In this document: positions 25,892 through 34,158 of the stretch, in pieces
Layout: every line of letters starts with the position of its first letter
Position numbering within the stretch: the stretch's first letter is position 1
Assembly (NCBI GenBank): GCA_903919205.1
Contig: CAIXHE010000071.1
Location: forward strand, 1 to 40,048
Reading direction: 5' to 3'
Origin: an uncultured Opitutaceae bacterium
GTDB lineage: Bacteria > Verrucomicrobiota > Verrucomicrobiia > Opitutales > Opitutaceae
DNA: 40,048 bases
The notes under the pieces: model-generated
The model's input: the letters and a program-made list of their open reading frames with translations, nothing else
Told to the model about the DNA's origin: nothing
Databases searched by the model: none
Position numbers and translations under genes: made by a program

Positions 25892-25898
25892 TCAGGCC
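25885..25898. terminator. Perfect palindrome containing both convergent stop codons
   Basis: GGCCTGATCAGGCC is an exact 14-base palindrome. Its centre TGATCA holds the TGA of the ABC exporter gene and the TGA of the osmC-like gene on the opposite strand, back to back with no spacer. A hairpin would form in both transcripts, but without a U-run. Confidence 0.4.
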
Positions 25899-26317
25899 AG
25901 CTTGGCGTCGAGGGAGATCTCGGCCTTTAGGAGCCGCGAGATCGGGCAGTTGGCCTTGGCGGCCGCAGCCACCTCTGCGAACTTCTCCGCTGGGATGCCG
26001 GGAACGGTGGCCAGGGTGTCCAAGTGGATCCGCGTCACGGTCCAGCTGGTCTGCGGATGGTTCTCGAGGTACACGGCCGCCGTCGTGGTGAGCGTGTCGG
26101 CGGTGAAGCCTGCCTGCTCCAGCGCGGCGGAAAGCGCCATGGTGAAGCAGCCCGCGTGGGCCGCAGCGATCAGCTCCTCGGGGTTGGTTCCGATCCCGTT
26201 CTCAAAGCGGGTCGAGAACGAGTAGGCGGTCTGGTTGAGCACGGTGCTCTCAGTTGAGAGGATTCCCTTGCCCTTCTTGAGGTTGCCGTGCCACACGGCG
26301 GACGCGGTGCGTTTCAT
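25892..26317 (-). CDS. osmC: OsmC family peroxiredoxin-like protein
   Basis: Protein of 141 residues, by family a thiol-dependent organic hydroperoxide reductase. The two catalytic cysteines are in [10 protein letters not shown] (about residue 57) and [11 protein letters not shown] (about residue 124), and [14 protein letters not shown] is the characteristic segment. The start ATG 26317 and length match OsmC (about 140). Probably an oxidative-stress defence gene. It is the downstream partner of the CvfB gene by direction, separated by 63 bases. Confidence 0.92.
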   Translation of the reverse strand: MKRTASAVWHGNLKKGKGILSTESTVLNQTAYSFSTRFENGIGTNPEELIAAAHAGCFTMALSAALEQAGFTADTLTTTAAVYLENHPQTSWTVTRIHLDTLATVPGIPAEKFAEVAAAAKANCPISRLLKAEISLDAKLA

Positions 26318-26380
26318 AGCGCAAAGGAATGCGGGGCCCGGCGTTCTGCAAGGGGCCGCGGCGCTTTTCCGCCGGTGGGG

Positions 26381-27223
26381 CTAGCGCCGGCCCGCAAGCG
26401 AGATTTCGCCCCCGGCGATCACGATCAGGCGCTCTCGGTAGAGGGAGCCGATGGCGGCCTTGAATGCCTTCTTGCTCGAGCCGAAGGCGGCGCGGATCTT
26501 CTCAGGCGGAGTCGCGTCCCCGTAGGGCAGGCGCCCCCCCGCCGAGCGAAGGGCCTCCAAGATCTGCTCCTTGAGCGGTGCCACCTTGGCCGGGCCCGCG
26601 GGATGCACGCTCAAGTCGATCTTTCCATCGGCCCTGACGGCCCGGACGTACGCCATCAGCCGGCTGCCCACCTCTAGGGCATCCGGCGCCTCGCTGTGGT
26701 ACAGGAGGCCCGTATGGGCGCTGTTCACGATCGCCGTGTACCCGAGAGGCGTCCTTCCGTATACCAGCAGTTCGACCGCCTGGTTCTCCTCGTAGGCGGG
26801 CGGTGCGACGTTCAGGTGCCTGCCAAGTCGGGTGGTCGCGACCACCCGGTCCGTCTTGAGGTCCACGAACACATAGACGACCACCCAGTCGCCGGCTGCC
26901 ACCGCCCGGGTCTGCTCGCGCCGCGGCAGGAAGAGGTCCTTGGCTAGGCCCCAGTCGAGAAACGCACCGATGTGCGGGTCGGAGCTGACGACCCGCAGGG
27001 CGGCGAACTCGCCGACCATCACCCGCGGTGTCTCGGGCGTCGCCACAAGACGGTCCTCCGAGTCGCGGAAGACAAAGACGTCGAAGGACTCGCCCGCCAG
27101 GGTTCCCTTGGGAACATACCTCCCAGGCATCAGGATCTCGCCGCGCGCCCGGCCGTCCAGGTACGCCCCTGGGGTCGCCAGCCTCACCACCGAAAGGATG
27201 TTTCTGCGCCCGATCTTTGCCAC
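26381..27223 (-). CDS. CvfB-like S1-domain RNA-binding protein
   Basis: Protein of 280 residues with three OB/S1-like modules and a winged-helix C terminus. The start VAKIGRRNILSVVRLATPGAYLD, the LMPGRYVP turn, then GAFLDWGLAKDLFLPRREQ and GLLYHSE are typical for the CvfB family (virulence factor B, about 280 residues); the end SSKKAFKAAIGSLYRERLI is the winged helix. The role is RNA binding with effects on gene expression. GTG 27223 gives the family start; upstream in-frame sequence runs into the divergent mgsA region. Confidence 0.9.
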   Translation of the reverse strand: MAKIGRRNILSVVRLATPGAYLDGRARGEILMPGRYVPKGTLAGESFDVFVFRDSEDRLVATPETPRVMVGEFAALRVVSSDPHIGAFLDWGLAKDLFLPRREQTRAVAAGDWVVVYVFVDLKTDRVVATTRLGRHLNVAPPAYEENQAVELLVYGRTPLGYTAIVNSAHTGLLYHSEAPDALEVGSRLMAYVRAVRADGKIDLSVHPAGPAKVAPLKEQILEALRSAGGRLPYGDATPPEKIRAAFGSSKKAFKAAIGSLYRERLIVIAGGEISLAGRR

Positions 27224-27356
27224 GCGCGAAGCCTGCCGGCGGGACGGACTCCTGACGAGATCGTTATCTCGGGGCGCCCGGGCCCGTCCGCGCCACAATT
27301 GCCTCGGATAGAGGCGTCGTTTGGCGCACACTGTCCCTGGGCAAGACCGACTCACC

Positions 27357-27878
27357 ATGAACTACAAGACGATCGAGATGGGGATGAACAAGAAGATCGC
27401 GCTCGTGGCGCACGACAACAAGAAGCGAGACCTGATCGAGTGGGCGAAGTTCAACAGGGACCTGCTGGCGCACCACCGGGTGTACGCGACCGGAACCACC
27501 GGGGCGGTGCTCGAGCGGGAGCTCGAGTTCCCCATCACCCGCCTCGAGAGCGGGCCGCTGGGCGGCGACCAGCAGATCGGCTCGAAGATCGTCGAGGGCG
27601 ACATCGACTTTCTTATCTTCTTCTGGGATCCCCTGGAGCCCCAGCCCCACGACCCGGACGTGAAGGCGCTGCTGCGCATGGCGGTCGTCTGGAACATTCC
27701 CATCGCGTGCGATCGATCCTCCGCGGACTTCATCATCTCCTCCCCGCTGATGGACAAGACCTACCAGCGGATCGTCCCGGACTACGCGGAGTACAGGAAC
27801 CGGCCCGTGCCCGGCGCCTCCGCACCGCTGATACCGAGCCCCGCAGCCGCCCCGAGCCCGCTGCCCGCCAAGAAGTGA
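27357..27878 (+). CDS. mgsA: Methylglyoxal synthase
   Basis: Enzyme of 173 residues that converts dihydroxyacetone phosphate to methylglyoxal and phosphate, a glycolytic bypass. Key motifs are [16 protein letters not shown] (phosphate site), [11 protein letters not shown] with the catalytic Asp, and [20 protein letters not shown] with the active-site His and Asp. A Pro/Ala-rich tail of about 20 residues follows the usual end. ATG 27357 is preferred by similarity to E. coli MgsA; ATGs at 27378 and 27384 are alternatives. Confidence 0.95.
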   Translation: MNYKTIEMGMNKKIALVAHDNKKRDLIEWAKFNRDLLAHHRVYATGTTGAVLERELEFPITRLESGPLGGDQQIGSKIVEGDIDFLIFFWDPLEPQPHDPDVKALLRMAVVWNIPIACDRSSADFIISSPLMDKTYQRIVPDYAEYRNRPVPGASAPLIPSPAAAPSPLPAKK

Positions 27879-28287
27879 TCCTAGCCTTGCCGCCCGGGGG
27901 TTTCACTGGCGAATCAGGCGCGCGGGCTGAAGAAACTTTTCAACAGAAAGCAGACACGGCAGCCGCCCGCCCCGGCCCGTGGAGCCGAAAGCCGGGATTC
28001 GCACGCGCGATCGGATACACGCTGCGCGGAGGCCTGCAGGCCGTTCTCCTTGGGGATTGCGAGCAAGATCGCGAGGAAGATGAACAAGGGCTCCGATCAT
28101 GGATACACCTCTTCGCGGCCCGGGAGCCGTTTCGCGGACGCTCGGGCGCCGGAATCGCCCTCCGTGAATTTCGACGCGGAGATGACGACAGTTGTTTACA
28201 ATCCGGCGCGGATGTCCGACACTTCGTTATGCGTTCGGAAGAATAAATTTTCCGAATAACTGTAAACCGTCAGCGAAAGATACCAAC
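27879..28287. other. Intergenic region with weak small-ORF and promoter signals
   Basis: A 409-base gap between mgsA and the lysine-rich peptide. One open frame, 28050-28259, could encode 69 residues (TTG start, GIASKIARKMNKGSD), but it lacks a start signal and any recognisable family, so I do not call it a gene. The last 100 bases are clearly AT-richer than the rest and hold the candidate promoter described separately. Confidence 0.5.
28195..28223 (+). promoter_or_regulatory. Candidate promoter for the lysine-rich peptide
   Basis: TTTACA (28195-28200) differs from TTGACA by one base; a 17-base spacer leads to GACACT (28218-28223), which keeps only three of six -10 bases. The AT-rich leader up to 28287 fits a transcribed 5' region. 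Confidence 0.25.
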
Positions 28288-28353
28288 ATGGCCAAGAAAG
28301 TTACCAAGAAAGTCGTTGCTAAGAAGAAGACGAAGTCCAAGGGCAAGAAGTAA
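28288..28353 (+). CDS. Lysine-rich 21-residue peptide
   Basis: ATG 28288 opens a 21-codon frame ending TAA. It encodes 11 lysines with Val, Thr, Ala, Ser and Gly and no acidic or aromatic residue, like the AKK-type tails of histone H1-like or Hc1-like bacterial proteins. The composition suggests binding of DNA or RNA; function is inferred. It is preceded by an AT-rich leader and followed by stem-loops (28425-28447, 28450-28463), so it looks like a monocistronic gene. It is too short for ordinary gene callers. Confidence 0.55.
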   Translation: MAKKVTKKVVAKKKTKSKGKK

Positions 28354-28424
28354 GACTCTGGACTTTTCAGATGGCGAGGTAGGCCGCGTAACGTAAGGGA
28401 TAGTACAGCGCTCAGTAATCAGGG

Positions 28425-28474
28425 CTACCGGGTTGGCCGGTCGGTAGTCGCGAGCGCCCTCGCCTTTCTTTTCA
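28425..28474 (+). terminator. Stem-loops after the lysine-rich peptide
   Basis: CTACCGG pairs with TCGGTAG (28425-28447), then GCGAG-CGCC-CTCGC (28450-28463) is followed by the pyrimidine run CTTTCTTTTC. The second stem is short, but the T-rich tail fits an intrinsic terminator for the plus strand. Confidence 0.4.
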
Positions 28475-28587
28475 GAACCGCTCCAGGCGGTTAGTGACCG
28501 CCCGGAAATCCCGGGCACACGAGTGGATCATCCCCCATGGCCGGCGAAGACGCCTCGGGCGCCCTTCGCGGCCCGGCTCCGGGACCT

Positions 28588-29463
28588 TCAGGACCCCTGA
28601 AGCAGGAGCCCGACCGAACCCGGGGGCGAAATGAGCACCTTGCCGGTGCTCTTCAGAGTCGCCTTGATGTCGAGAAGCCTGAAGAGCGCGTCGGCGACGT
28701 CCGGGTTGCGTTGGATCTCAGCGAGGGCCGCTCCTACCACCTGGGGCCGCACGGCCTGGGCCTGCCCGAGCTTTTCCGAGGCCTTTTTGTCCGCATCGGA
28801 GTGGATCAACGCCACCTGGTTGTCGCCGTTCTGGCGCATGGCCGCGGTCACTTGCCGAAGTCGGTTCACAACCTTGCGCTCGATCTCGGCGATCATCCCC
28901 TTGTCCCTGAAGGCGACCTTGCGTATGTAGGTCGACCCGAGCTGGAAGCCCCACTTGAGCGACGTGGGCGAAACCTCCTCGCGCACCCGGACGGAGAGCG
29001 CGTCCCGGTCCTCCAGAAGGGTCTCGAGCTTCAGGTTCGAAAGCTGCCGCGACACGGCGGTCGCGACATTGGCCCTGAGGGAGCCTATCGGGTCCGAGTT
29101 CTGGAACAGGTAGGCGGTCGGGTTCTGCACGTACATCTCGTACCAGACGCCGACCCCCATCGGGGCACCCTCCTCCGAGTTGACGAGCTGGTTGCGCAGG
29201 TACGACTGCTGGAGGGCGGTCGTGACGCTGTAGGCCTTGCCCACAAACGGAAGCAGGATGGCCTTGGGGCCAAAGTGGAATATCGGGAAGAACATGCCGG
29301 GCTCGCTCACCTCCCCCAGCACCTTGCCGAAGAAGGTGTACACGATGACGGTGCGTTCCGGAAGCGCCCGCCAAAACTGGAAGACCCGCCCGAGGGCGAC
29401 GAAGATTCCGACGGCGATAAACGTGCCCACGAACCCGACGAAGACGGAGGCGAGGAATTCCAT
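28588..29463 (-). CDS. SPFH/Band 7 membrane protein (second of a pair)
   Basis: Protein of 291 residues with one N-terminal membrane helix (ASVFVGFVGTFIAVGIFVALG, about 5-25) and a SPFH domain that starts LPERTVIVYTFFGKVLGEVSEPGMFFPI. A C-terminal helical part (KKASEKLGQAQAVRPQVVGAALAEIQRNPDVADALF) probably forms coiled-coil oligomers. Comparable to HflC or bacterial stomatins, which scaffold membrane microdomains or regulate proteases. No NfeD or FtsH gene is adjacent. It starts 7 bases after the first SPFH gene ends, so both are likely made together. Confidence 0.82.
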   Translation of the reverse strand: MEFLASVFVGFVGTFIAVGIFVALGRVFQFWRALPERTVIVYTFFGKVLGEVSEPGMFFPIFHFGPKAILLPFVGKAYSVTTALQQSYLRNQLVNSEEGAPMGVGVWYEMYVQNPTAYLFQNSDPIGSLRANVATAVSRQLSNLKLETLLEDRDALSVRVREEVSPTSLKWGFQLGSTYIRKVAFRDKGMIAEIERKVVNRLRQVTAAMRQNGDNQVALIHSDADKKASEKLGQAQAVRPQVVGAALAEIQRNPDVADALFRLLDIKATLKSTGKVLISPPGSVGLLLQGS

Positions 29464-29470
29464 GGGGTGC

Positions 29471-30415
29471 CTAGCTTTGGATGACCGTCTGGGATGCCTT
29501 CTCCCTCAGGGGCAGAAGCGCGTTCCGCAGGTACGAGTCGAGCGCCGCCTTCCCGCCCTGTGCGTACATCGAGCCGAGCGTCTTGCCGAGCTCCAGAATC
29601 GGGGCCGCGTCCGCGTCGGCCATGTTGTGAGCGATCTGCACGGCCTGCTCGGCCATGGTGAGCTTCTGGTCGGCGTCGGCGCGAGCCTGGCTGATCGCCG
29701 CGGCCACCTGGTTCTGAGTCGTGTTGATGGACGCCAGGGCGTCGTCCACGTCCGGCGGCGGGTCTATGGTGGTGATCAGGGCCGCCTCGAGCTCGATGCC
29801 GTAGCGCGCCGTCGTCTTCTTGCAGGCGCTCTCCATGAACTGGTTGATGGTGGAGAGGTTTTTCCTCAGGTCGTTGATCGAGACGCCGTCGGCCGCCTTG
29901 TCGCCCGCCTGGCTGTGGAAGGTGGCAATCCGGTCGCGCAGGACCGAAATGAAGAAGCCCATCACGTGCGCCCGCGGCCGGGCCACGCCGAATAGGTACG
30001 CGTAGAGGTTGCGCTCGCAGGGCTTCCAGCGGATCTGCCCGGTGAGCGAGATCGTGAGGTTGTCCTTGGTCACGCCCTCGATCGCGCTCTGCTGGATCTC
30101 GGGATCCCAGGTCAGGTCGGTGGTCTGGATCGTCATGTCGACCCGGTAGAGGCGCTGCCAGGGCCACTTGAAGTAGGGGCCGCCCGGCTTGACCACATGG
30201 ATAAGGGGGAAGTCATAGCGCGGCAGTTCCTCGGGCGTGAGCAGGGGCCCGAGCTCGGGGTCCGATGCCACGCTTCCCTTCAGGCGCGCCGCCCGCCCGA
30301 ACGTGGTGACAACGCCCCGTTCAGTGGGCCCTATGGAGTAGACGCCGAACAGCAGCGTGAGGGCCGCCGCCAGACCGACACCGATCAGCGCACCTATGAA
30401 GTCTACTGGGCTCAT
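29471..30415 (-). CDS. SPFH/Band 7 membrane protein (first of a pair)
   Basis: Protein of 314 residues with an N-terminal membrane helix (FIGALIGVGLAAALTLLFGVYSI) and a SPFH domain, IGPTERGVVTTFGRAARL, continuing to LIHVVKPGGPYFKWPWQRLYRVDM. A long helical region (QNQVAAAISQARADADQKLTMAEQAVQ) follows. It is similar to HflK/stomatin-type proteins but the pair is not clearly HflK/HflC. It lies 65 bases downstream of the TonB-like gene in the same direction, so may belong to its transcript. Confidence 0.82.
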   Translation of the reverse strand: MSPVDFIGALIGVGLAAALTLLFGVYSIGPTERGVVTTFGRAARLKGSVASDPELGPLLTPEELPRYDFPLIHVVKPGGPYFKWPWQRLYRVDMTIQTTDLTWDPEIQQSAIEGVTKDNLTISLTGQIRWKPCERNLYAYLFGVARPRAHVMGFFISVLRDRIATFHSQAGDKAADGVSINDLRKNLSTINQFMESACKKTTARYGIELEAALITTIDPPPDVDDALASINTTQNQVAAAISQARADADQKLTMAEQAVQIAHNMADADAAPILELGKTLGSMYAQGGKAALDSYLRNALLPLREKASQTVIQS

Positions 30416-30480
30416 GTCGGGGACCCAGCGATCTTGGGGCGGCGCGCCCCCGAGTCAATATGCCAGCGTCCCGGGTGCCG

Positions 30481-31305
30481 CTACTGCGACTCCTCGTCGT
30501 GCATCCTGAACGTCATCTCGAGGGGCTCGCTCCTGTGGTCGGGGCGCGGGGGGTTCGAGCTCGTGCGCTGGCACGCGTCCACGACCGTGCGGTCGAACTC
30601 CGCGTTGCCCGAGGACTTGACGATCCTCACGTGGGAAAGGCTCCCGTCCGCCGACAGCATGAACTCCACCCGGGCCGCGAGGCTGTCGCTGACGCCCTCC
30701 GGCGGCGTGTGGTTCTGCTTGATGCGCGACTTGAGCATCGAGAAGTACGCGTCCAGCTCGCTCGCCTCCTCCCGGCTGAGGGCCTTTCCGCCCGCGCCCC
30801 CGGTCTTGTTGGACGTCGAGCCGCCGAGGACGCCGGCTGCGATGCCCTCCGAGTCCACGTGGGCGGCGGCCCGCTCGGCCTTCAGCTGGGCGGCCAGCCG
30901 CTTCTGCTCCTCCTCCTTCGCCTTCTGGTACTTCTTCTCGAGGCGAGCCTCCCGGCGCTTCTCCGTGCGCTCAAGCTGCTTCACGAGGTCGGGGACGGGA
31001 GGCGGCGTCTTCTCCGGGGCCGACTGGATGGGCGAGGCCTCCGCCTTCGGTGCCGGCGCCGCCGGGGGAGCCGTCGGAGCGGGCCTGGCGACCGGCAGCG
31101 GAGCCATCTTGATGCCGCCCGGGCTGCCAAGGGCCGGTGCCTCGGTGGCCATGTAATTGTCGCCGCCGCCCGCGACCAGCTCGAGGACCTTGGGAGTATC
31201 CTTCACCACGCTCATCGAGGCGTAGCTGAAGAACAGGATGAGCCCGAACACTGAGGCGTGGATCAGTGCGGAGATGCCGTAGGCTCCGGGCGACTGCGCG
31301 GTCAT
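30481..31305 (-). CDS. TonB/TolA-like protein
   Basis: Protein of 274 residues with an N-terminal membrane anchor (SALIHASVFGLILFFSYASM, about 11-30), a proline/alanine-rich span (about 70-105), a charged helical part (LERTEKRREARLEKKYQKAKEEEQK) and a C-terminal TonB-like domain (VEFMLSADGSLSHVRIVKSSGNAEFD). This is the energy-transducing periplasmic link of TonB or TolA systems. ATG 31305 overlaps the exbD stop as ATGA. Since the middle is helical and charged as in TolA, TonB versus TolA cannot be settled from sequence alone. Confidence 0.82.
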   Translation of the reverse strand: MTAQSPGAYGISALIHASVFGLILFFSYASMSVVKDTPKVLELVAGGGDNYMATEAPALGSPGGIKMAPLPVARPAPTAPPAAPAPKAEASPIQSAPEKTPPPVPDLVKQLERTEKRREARLEKKYQKAKEEEQKRLAAQLKAERAAAHVDSEGIAAGVLGGSTSNKTGGAGGKALSREEASELDAYFSMLKSRIKQNHTPPEGVSDSLAARVEFMLSADGSLSHVRIVKSSGNAEFDRTVVDACQRTSSNPPRPDHRSEPLEMTFRMHDEESQ

Positions 31306-31739
31306 TTGGCGGCGCTTTGGGTGTCGAACGTGAACTTGAGGAGGTTGTTGCGCTTGAGCTCGTCCATCAATCCCACGATCTTCTCGTACGGGACCTTGGC
31401 GTCGCCGCGGATCCGGATGACGGGCGGCTTGGACTCTGCCGCGAAGACGCGCAGGCGCGTCTCCAGCTCGGCCTTCGAAACCGGGGTCGGACGGTCCTCC
31501 AGGTAGGTGTTTCCCTTGGCGTCGATCGAGATCGCGACGAAGTGGGTGCTCTTGTCCTCCTTCTGCTGGGCGCTCTTTGACTCCGTGGGCAGGTTGACCG
31601 GGATCGTCTGCTCCTGGTTGATCAGCGGGGTCGCGATCATGAAGATGATCAGCAGCGTGAACCCGAGGTCGATCAGGTTGGTCACGTTGAGCTCCGCGAT
31701 CGGGTGGGACTGACGCGGGCGCCTGAAGGTTCTGGCCAT
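31302..31739 (-). CDS. exbD: ExbD/TolR-like proton-channel subunit
   Basis: Protein of 145 residues with one membrane helix, PIAELNVTNLIDLGFTLLIIFMIA, containing the essential Asp, followed by a periplasmic domain (PVIRIRGDAKVPYEKIVGLMDELK). By family it works with ExbB to turn the proton gradient into motion of the TonB-like partner. ExbB lies 18 bases upstream and the TonB-like gene overlaps its stop. Confidence 0.92.
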   Translation of the reverse strand: MARTFRRPRQSHPIAELNVTNLIDLGFTLLIIFMIATPLINQEQTIPVNLPTESKSAQQKEDKSTHFVAISIDAKGNTYLEDRPTPVSKAELETRLRVFAAESKPPVIRIRGDAKVPYEKIVGLMDELKRNNLLKFTFDTQSAAK

Positions 31740-31757
31740 TGCGGTTGGGCGGGCGGC

Positions 31758-32456
31758 TCAGGTGGACTCGAGCTCGATGCGGTCCGCGAGCGAGCTCGCG
31801 TAGTTCTCGAGCTCGGTGATCAGCTGCTTCGTCATCGCGAGCAGCATGTTGTAGCCAAAGAGGCAGGGAATGGCGACCAGGAGCCCGCTGATCGTGGTCA
31901 GGAGCGCCGCGGACACGCCGGGCGCCAGGGTCTGGATGCTCGCCGTCTGCTGCATCGAGACGGCGCTGAAGGCGTCCATGACGCCCCAGACCGTGCCGAG
32001 GAGTCCCAGGAACGGCGCTCCCGAGACAATCGAAGCGAGGAAGATCATGTTGGATTCGTAGCGAAGCGTCTGCTGGGCGAGCGCCCGCTGCAGCGCGTTC
32101 TCGGCGTGCTCCAGGCGGAAGCGGGACGTGTCGAGTCCCTTCTCCTTGCCGATAGCGGCGGCCCTCCAGTAGGCCGAGACGGCGTCCGTGAAGAGGTCCG
32201 CGTACGGGATGTCGCGGGTCTGCCGGGCGGTCTCGGGCAGCTCGAGGAGGTTCTTCTGGCTGCGCAGGTGCCGCTCGAAGGCGAGGTTGAGCCTGCGCAG
32301 GCCCTTCAGCTCGTTGCGCTTCCCGAACATCACAGCCCAAGCGATCACGCTAAACACGGCCAAGCCGGCGGTGATGGTCTGGCCGACGGGGTCGCAGTGC
32401 TCGAATACCTCGATGATGTTGGCCGAGGCCAGGATGGGGATGAAGGACACGGACAT
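31758..32456 (-). CDS. exbB: ExbB/TolQ-like proton-channel subunit
   Basis: Protein of 232 residues with three membrane segments: about residues 25-45 (ITAGLAVFSVIAWAVMFG), 138-160 (IFLASIVSGAPFLGLLGTVWGVM) and 180-205 (GVSAALLTTISGLLVAIPCLF). The pattern GLLGTVWGVMDAF and LAPGVSAALLTTISGLLVAIP is the MotA/TolQ/ExbB signature. It heads the minus-strand operon exbB-exbD-tonB, which may continue to two SPFH genes. Confidence 0.93.
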   Translation of the reverse strand: MSVSFIPILASANIIEVFEHCDPVGQTITAGLAVFSVIAWAVMFGKRNELKGLRRLNLAFERHLRSQKNLLELPETARQTRDIPYADLFTDAVSAYWRAAAIGKEKGLDTSRFRLEHAENALQRALAQQTLRYESNMIFLASIVSGAPFLGLLGTVWGVMDAFSAVSMQQTASIQTLAPGVSAALLTTISGLLVAIPCLFGYNMLLAMTKQLITELENYASSLADRIELEST

Positions 32457-32492
32457 GGCGCGAAGAGTTGGAGGTTTTTTCCCGTTCGTCCA

Positions 32493-32504
32493 TTTGAATT
32501 CAAA
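32493..32504. promoter_or_regulatory. Palindrome between exbB and tmk
   Basis: TTTGAATTCAAA is an exact 12-base palindrome in the 92-base divergent gap, in an AT-rich patch. It could be an operator for either side. No known regulator can be assigned. Confidence 0.3.
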
Positions 32505-32548
32505 GGTTCCTCGCCAAATGCCGCGAATGGTCCCATGATCGCCGTCGA

Positions 32549-33199
32549 ATGGCCCCGACGACCAAACACTCCGGCAAGCTCATCTCCTTCGAGGGATCTG
32601 AGGGCAGCGGCAAGACCTCCCAGATCGCCCGACTCGCCCAGCGCCTCCAGCGCCTCAAGCGCGACGTGGTGACGGTGCGTGAGCCCGGCGGAACCGAGAT
32701 CGGCGAGCAGATCCGAAACATCATCGTCCACAACTCCAAGGGCGACGAGATGTGCCCGGAGACCGAGCTTCTGCTCTTCGCGGCGGCGCGGGCCCAGCTC
32801 GTGCGCGAGGTGATCGCACCCGCCCTCATGCGGGGCGCCATCGTGCTCTCAGACCGCTTCCTCGACTCCTCCACGGTCTACCAGGGCATCGGCCGCAACC
32901 TGGCTGCCGACCCGGTGAACCAGATCAACCGCTTTGCGGTCGGCAACGTGATGCCGGACCTGACGATCGTGATCGACGTGCCGACCAAGGTGGGCCTCGC
33001 GAGGATCCACCAGCGCGCCTCGGACCTGCCGGACCGCATGGAGCGCGAGAACATCGACTTCTACGACAAGATCCGCGAGGGCTACCTTGTCCTCGCAAAG
33101 GGGCTGCCCGCCAGGTTCGTCGTCGTCGACGGCACCAAGGACGAGGCCGCGACCGAGAAGAAGATCTGGGCGGCGGTCAAGTCGCGGGTGACGGGATGA
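32549..33199 (+). CDS. tmk: Thymidylate kinase
   Basis: dTMP kinase of 216 residues making dTDP for DNA synthesis. The P-loop is FEGSEGSGKTSQ (about residues 14-25), REPGGTEIGEQIR is the dTMP-binding region, DRFLDSSTVYQGIGR is the DR[YFH] motif, and the LID region ERENIDFYDKIREGY is present. The N terminus is slightly extended (APTTKHS). ATG 32549 is used. The stop overlaps the start of the next gene as ATGA, so tmk and holB are coupled. Confidence 0.95.
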   Translation: MAPTTKHSGKLISFEGSEGSGKTSQIARLAQRLQRLKRDVVTVREPGGTEIGEQIRNIIVHNSKGDEMCPETELLLFAAARAQLVREVIAPALMRGAIVLSDRFLDSSTVYQGIGRNLAADPVNQINRFAVGNVMPDLTIVIDVPTKVGLARIHQRASDLPDRMERENIDFYDKIREGYLVLAKGLPARFVVVDGTKDEAATEKKIWAAVKSRVTG

Positions 33200-34158
33200 C
33201 GCACGCGGGGGCTCCCTGGCCGCCGGCGCTTGCGGGAACGCCCGCCGTCTCGGTAATCGAATCGGCCATCGGCCGGGGCCGCCTCTCGCACGGGCTCCTG
33301 CTGGCGGGCGACGACCCCGAGACCCTGGCCTCCGCGGCGATGGCCATCGCCGACCGCCTGCTCCAGCGCGACTCGGGCGCCGCCGCCCCCTACCCCCCCG
33401 ACCGCCATCCGGACTGCTTCCAGCTGCGTCCCGCCGGCCGGTCGCGCACGATCACGGTCGACTCGGTGAGAGACATGGTGCGCCACCTGAACGTCGCCCC
33501 GAGCGTATCGCGCTACAAGGTGGCCGTGATCCACGACGCCGACCGGATGAACGCCTCGGCCGCCAACACCCTCCTGAAGACCCTCGAGGAACCCCCAAAG
33601 GGGACGACCCTGCTCCTGCTCTCCGGCAGGCCCCATGCGCTGCTGCCGACGATCCGCAGCCGGGTGCTCCACTTCCGCTTTCCCGGTGCGGCCGGCGCCC
33701 TCGGAGTCGAGGGGTGGGAGGGCTGGATCGCCGACTACCGGGCGTGGCTCACCCGCCTGGGCCAGGGCGTCGCCGCCGGCCGGGGTGCGGCCGACAGCGT
33801 CCTCGCGCTCTACGGGCTCGTTGCGCGCTTCGGCGTCCTCCTCGATCGGGCGGCGGAGGCCGAGGGGGCCCGCCGGAAGGCCGCGCTCCCGGACGGGCTC
33901 GAGGACGACGAGTTGGCGGCGGTCGAGGCCGAGGTCTCGGTGGGACTCAAGCTGCGGATGTTCGCGGCCGTCGGCGAGGCGACCCGCGAGCACGCGGTCA
34001 CCCTGATCGACGGCGACGACGGCTCCCTGCGCCGCTCGCTCTGCGAGGCGATTGCGGGGCTCGAGCGCGCCGCTTCGCTCACGCGGGTGAACCTGAACGA
34101 GCGCGCGGCGCTCGAGGACTTCCTGCTCGCCTCCCTCAGGATCTGGACGCGGCGCTAA
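33196..34158 (+). CDS. holB: DNA polymerase III delta-prime subunit-like
   Basis: Clamp-loader protein of 320 residues. The P-loop region is degenerate (LLAGDDPETLAS), as in delta-prime, and no zinc-binding cysteine cluster is visible. The segment SVSRYKVAVIHDADRMNASAANTLLKTLEEPPKGTTLLLL is the conserved sensor region and PTIRSRVLHF is the SRC-like motif with Val for Cys. Coupled to tmk by ATGA, the common bacterial arrangement. The last 23 bases overlap the end of the convergent ROK kinase gene. Confidence 0.85.
   Translation: MTHAGAPWPPALAGTPAVSVIESAIGRGRLSHGLLLAGDDPETLASAAMAIADRLLQRDSGAAAPYPPDRHPDCFQLRPAGRSRTITVDSVRDMVRHLNVAPSVSRYKVAVIHDADRMNASAANTLLKTLEEPPKGTTLLLLSGRPHALLPTIRSRVLHFRFPGAAGALGVEGWEGWIADYRAWLTRLGQGVAAGRGAADSVLALYGLVARFGVLLDRAAEAEGARRKAALPDGLEDDELAAVEAEVSVGLKLRMFAAVGEATREHAVTLIDGDDGSLRRSLCEAIAGLERAASLTRVNLNERAALEDFLLASLRIWTRR

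Noticed and set aside
28050-28259. Possible 69-residue protein
   Set aside because: TTG start without ribosome site, no family, and its last part overlaps the candidate promoter of the lysine-rich peptide.
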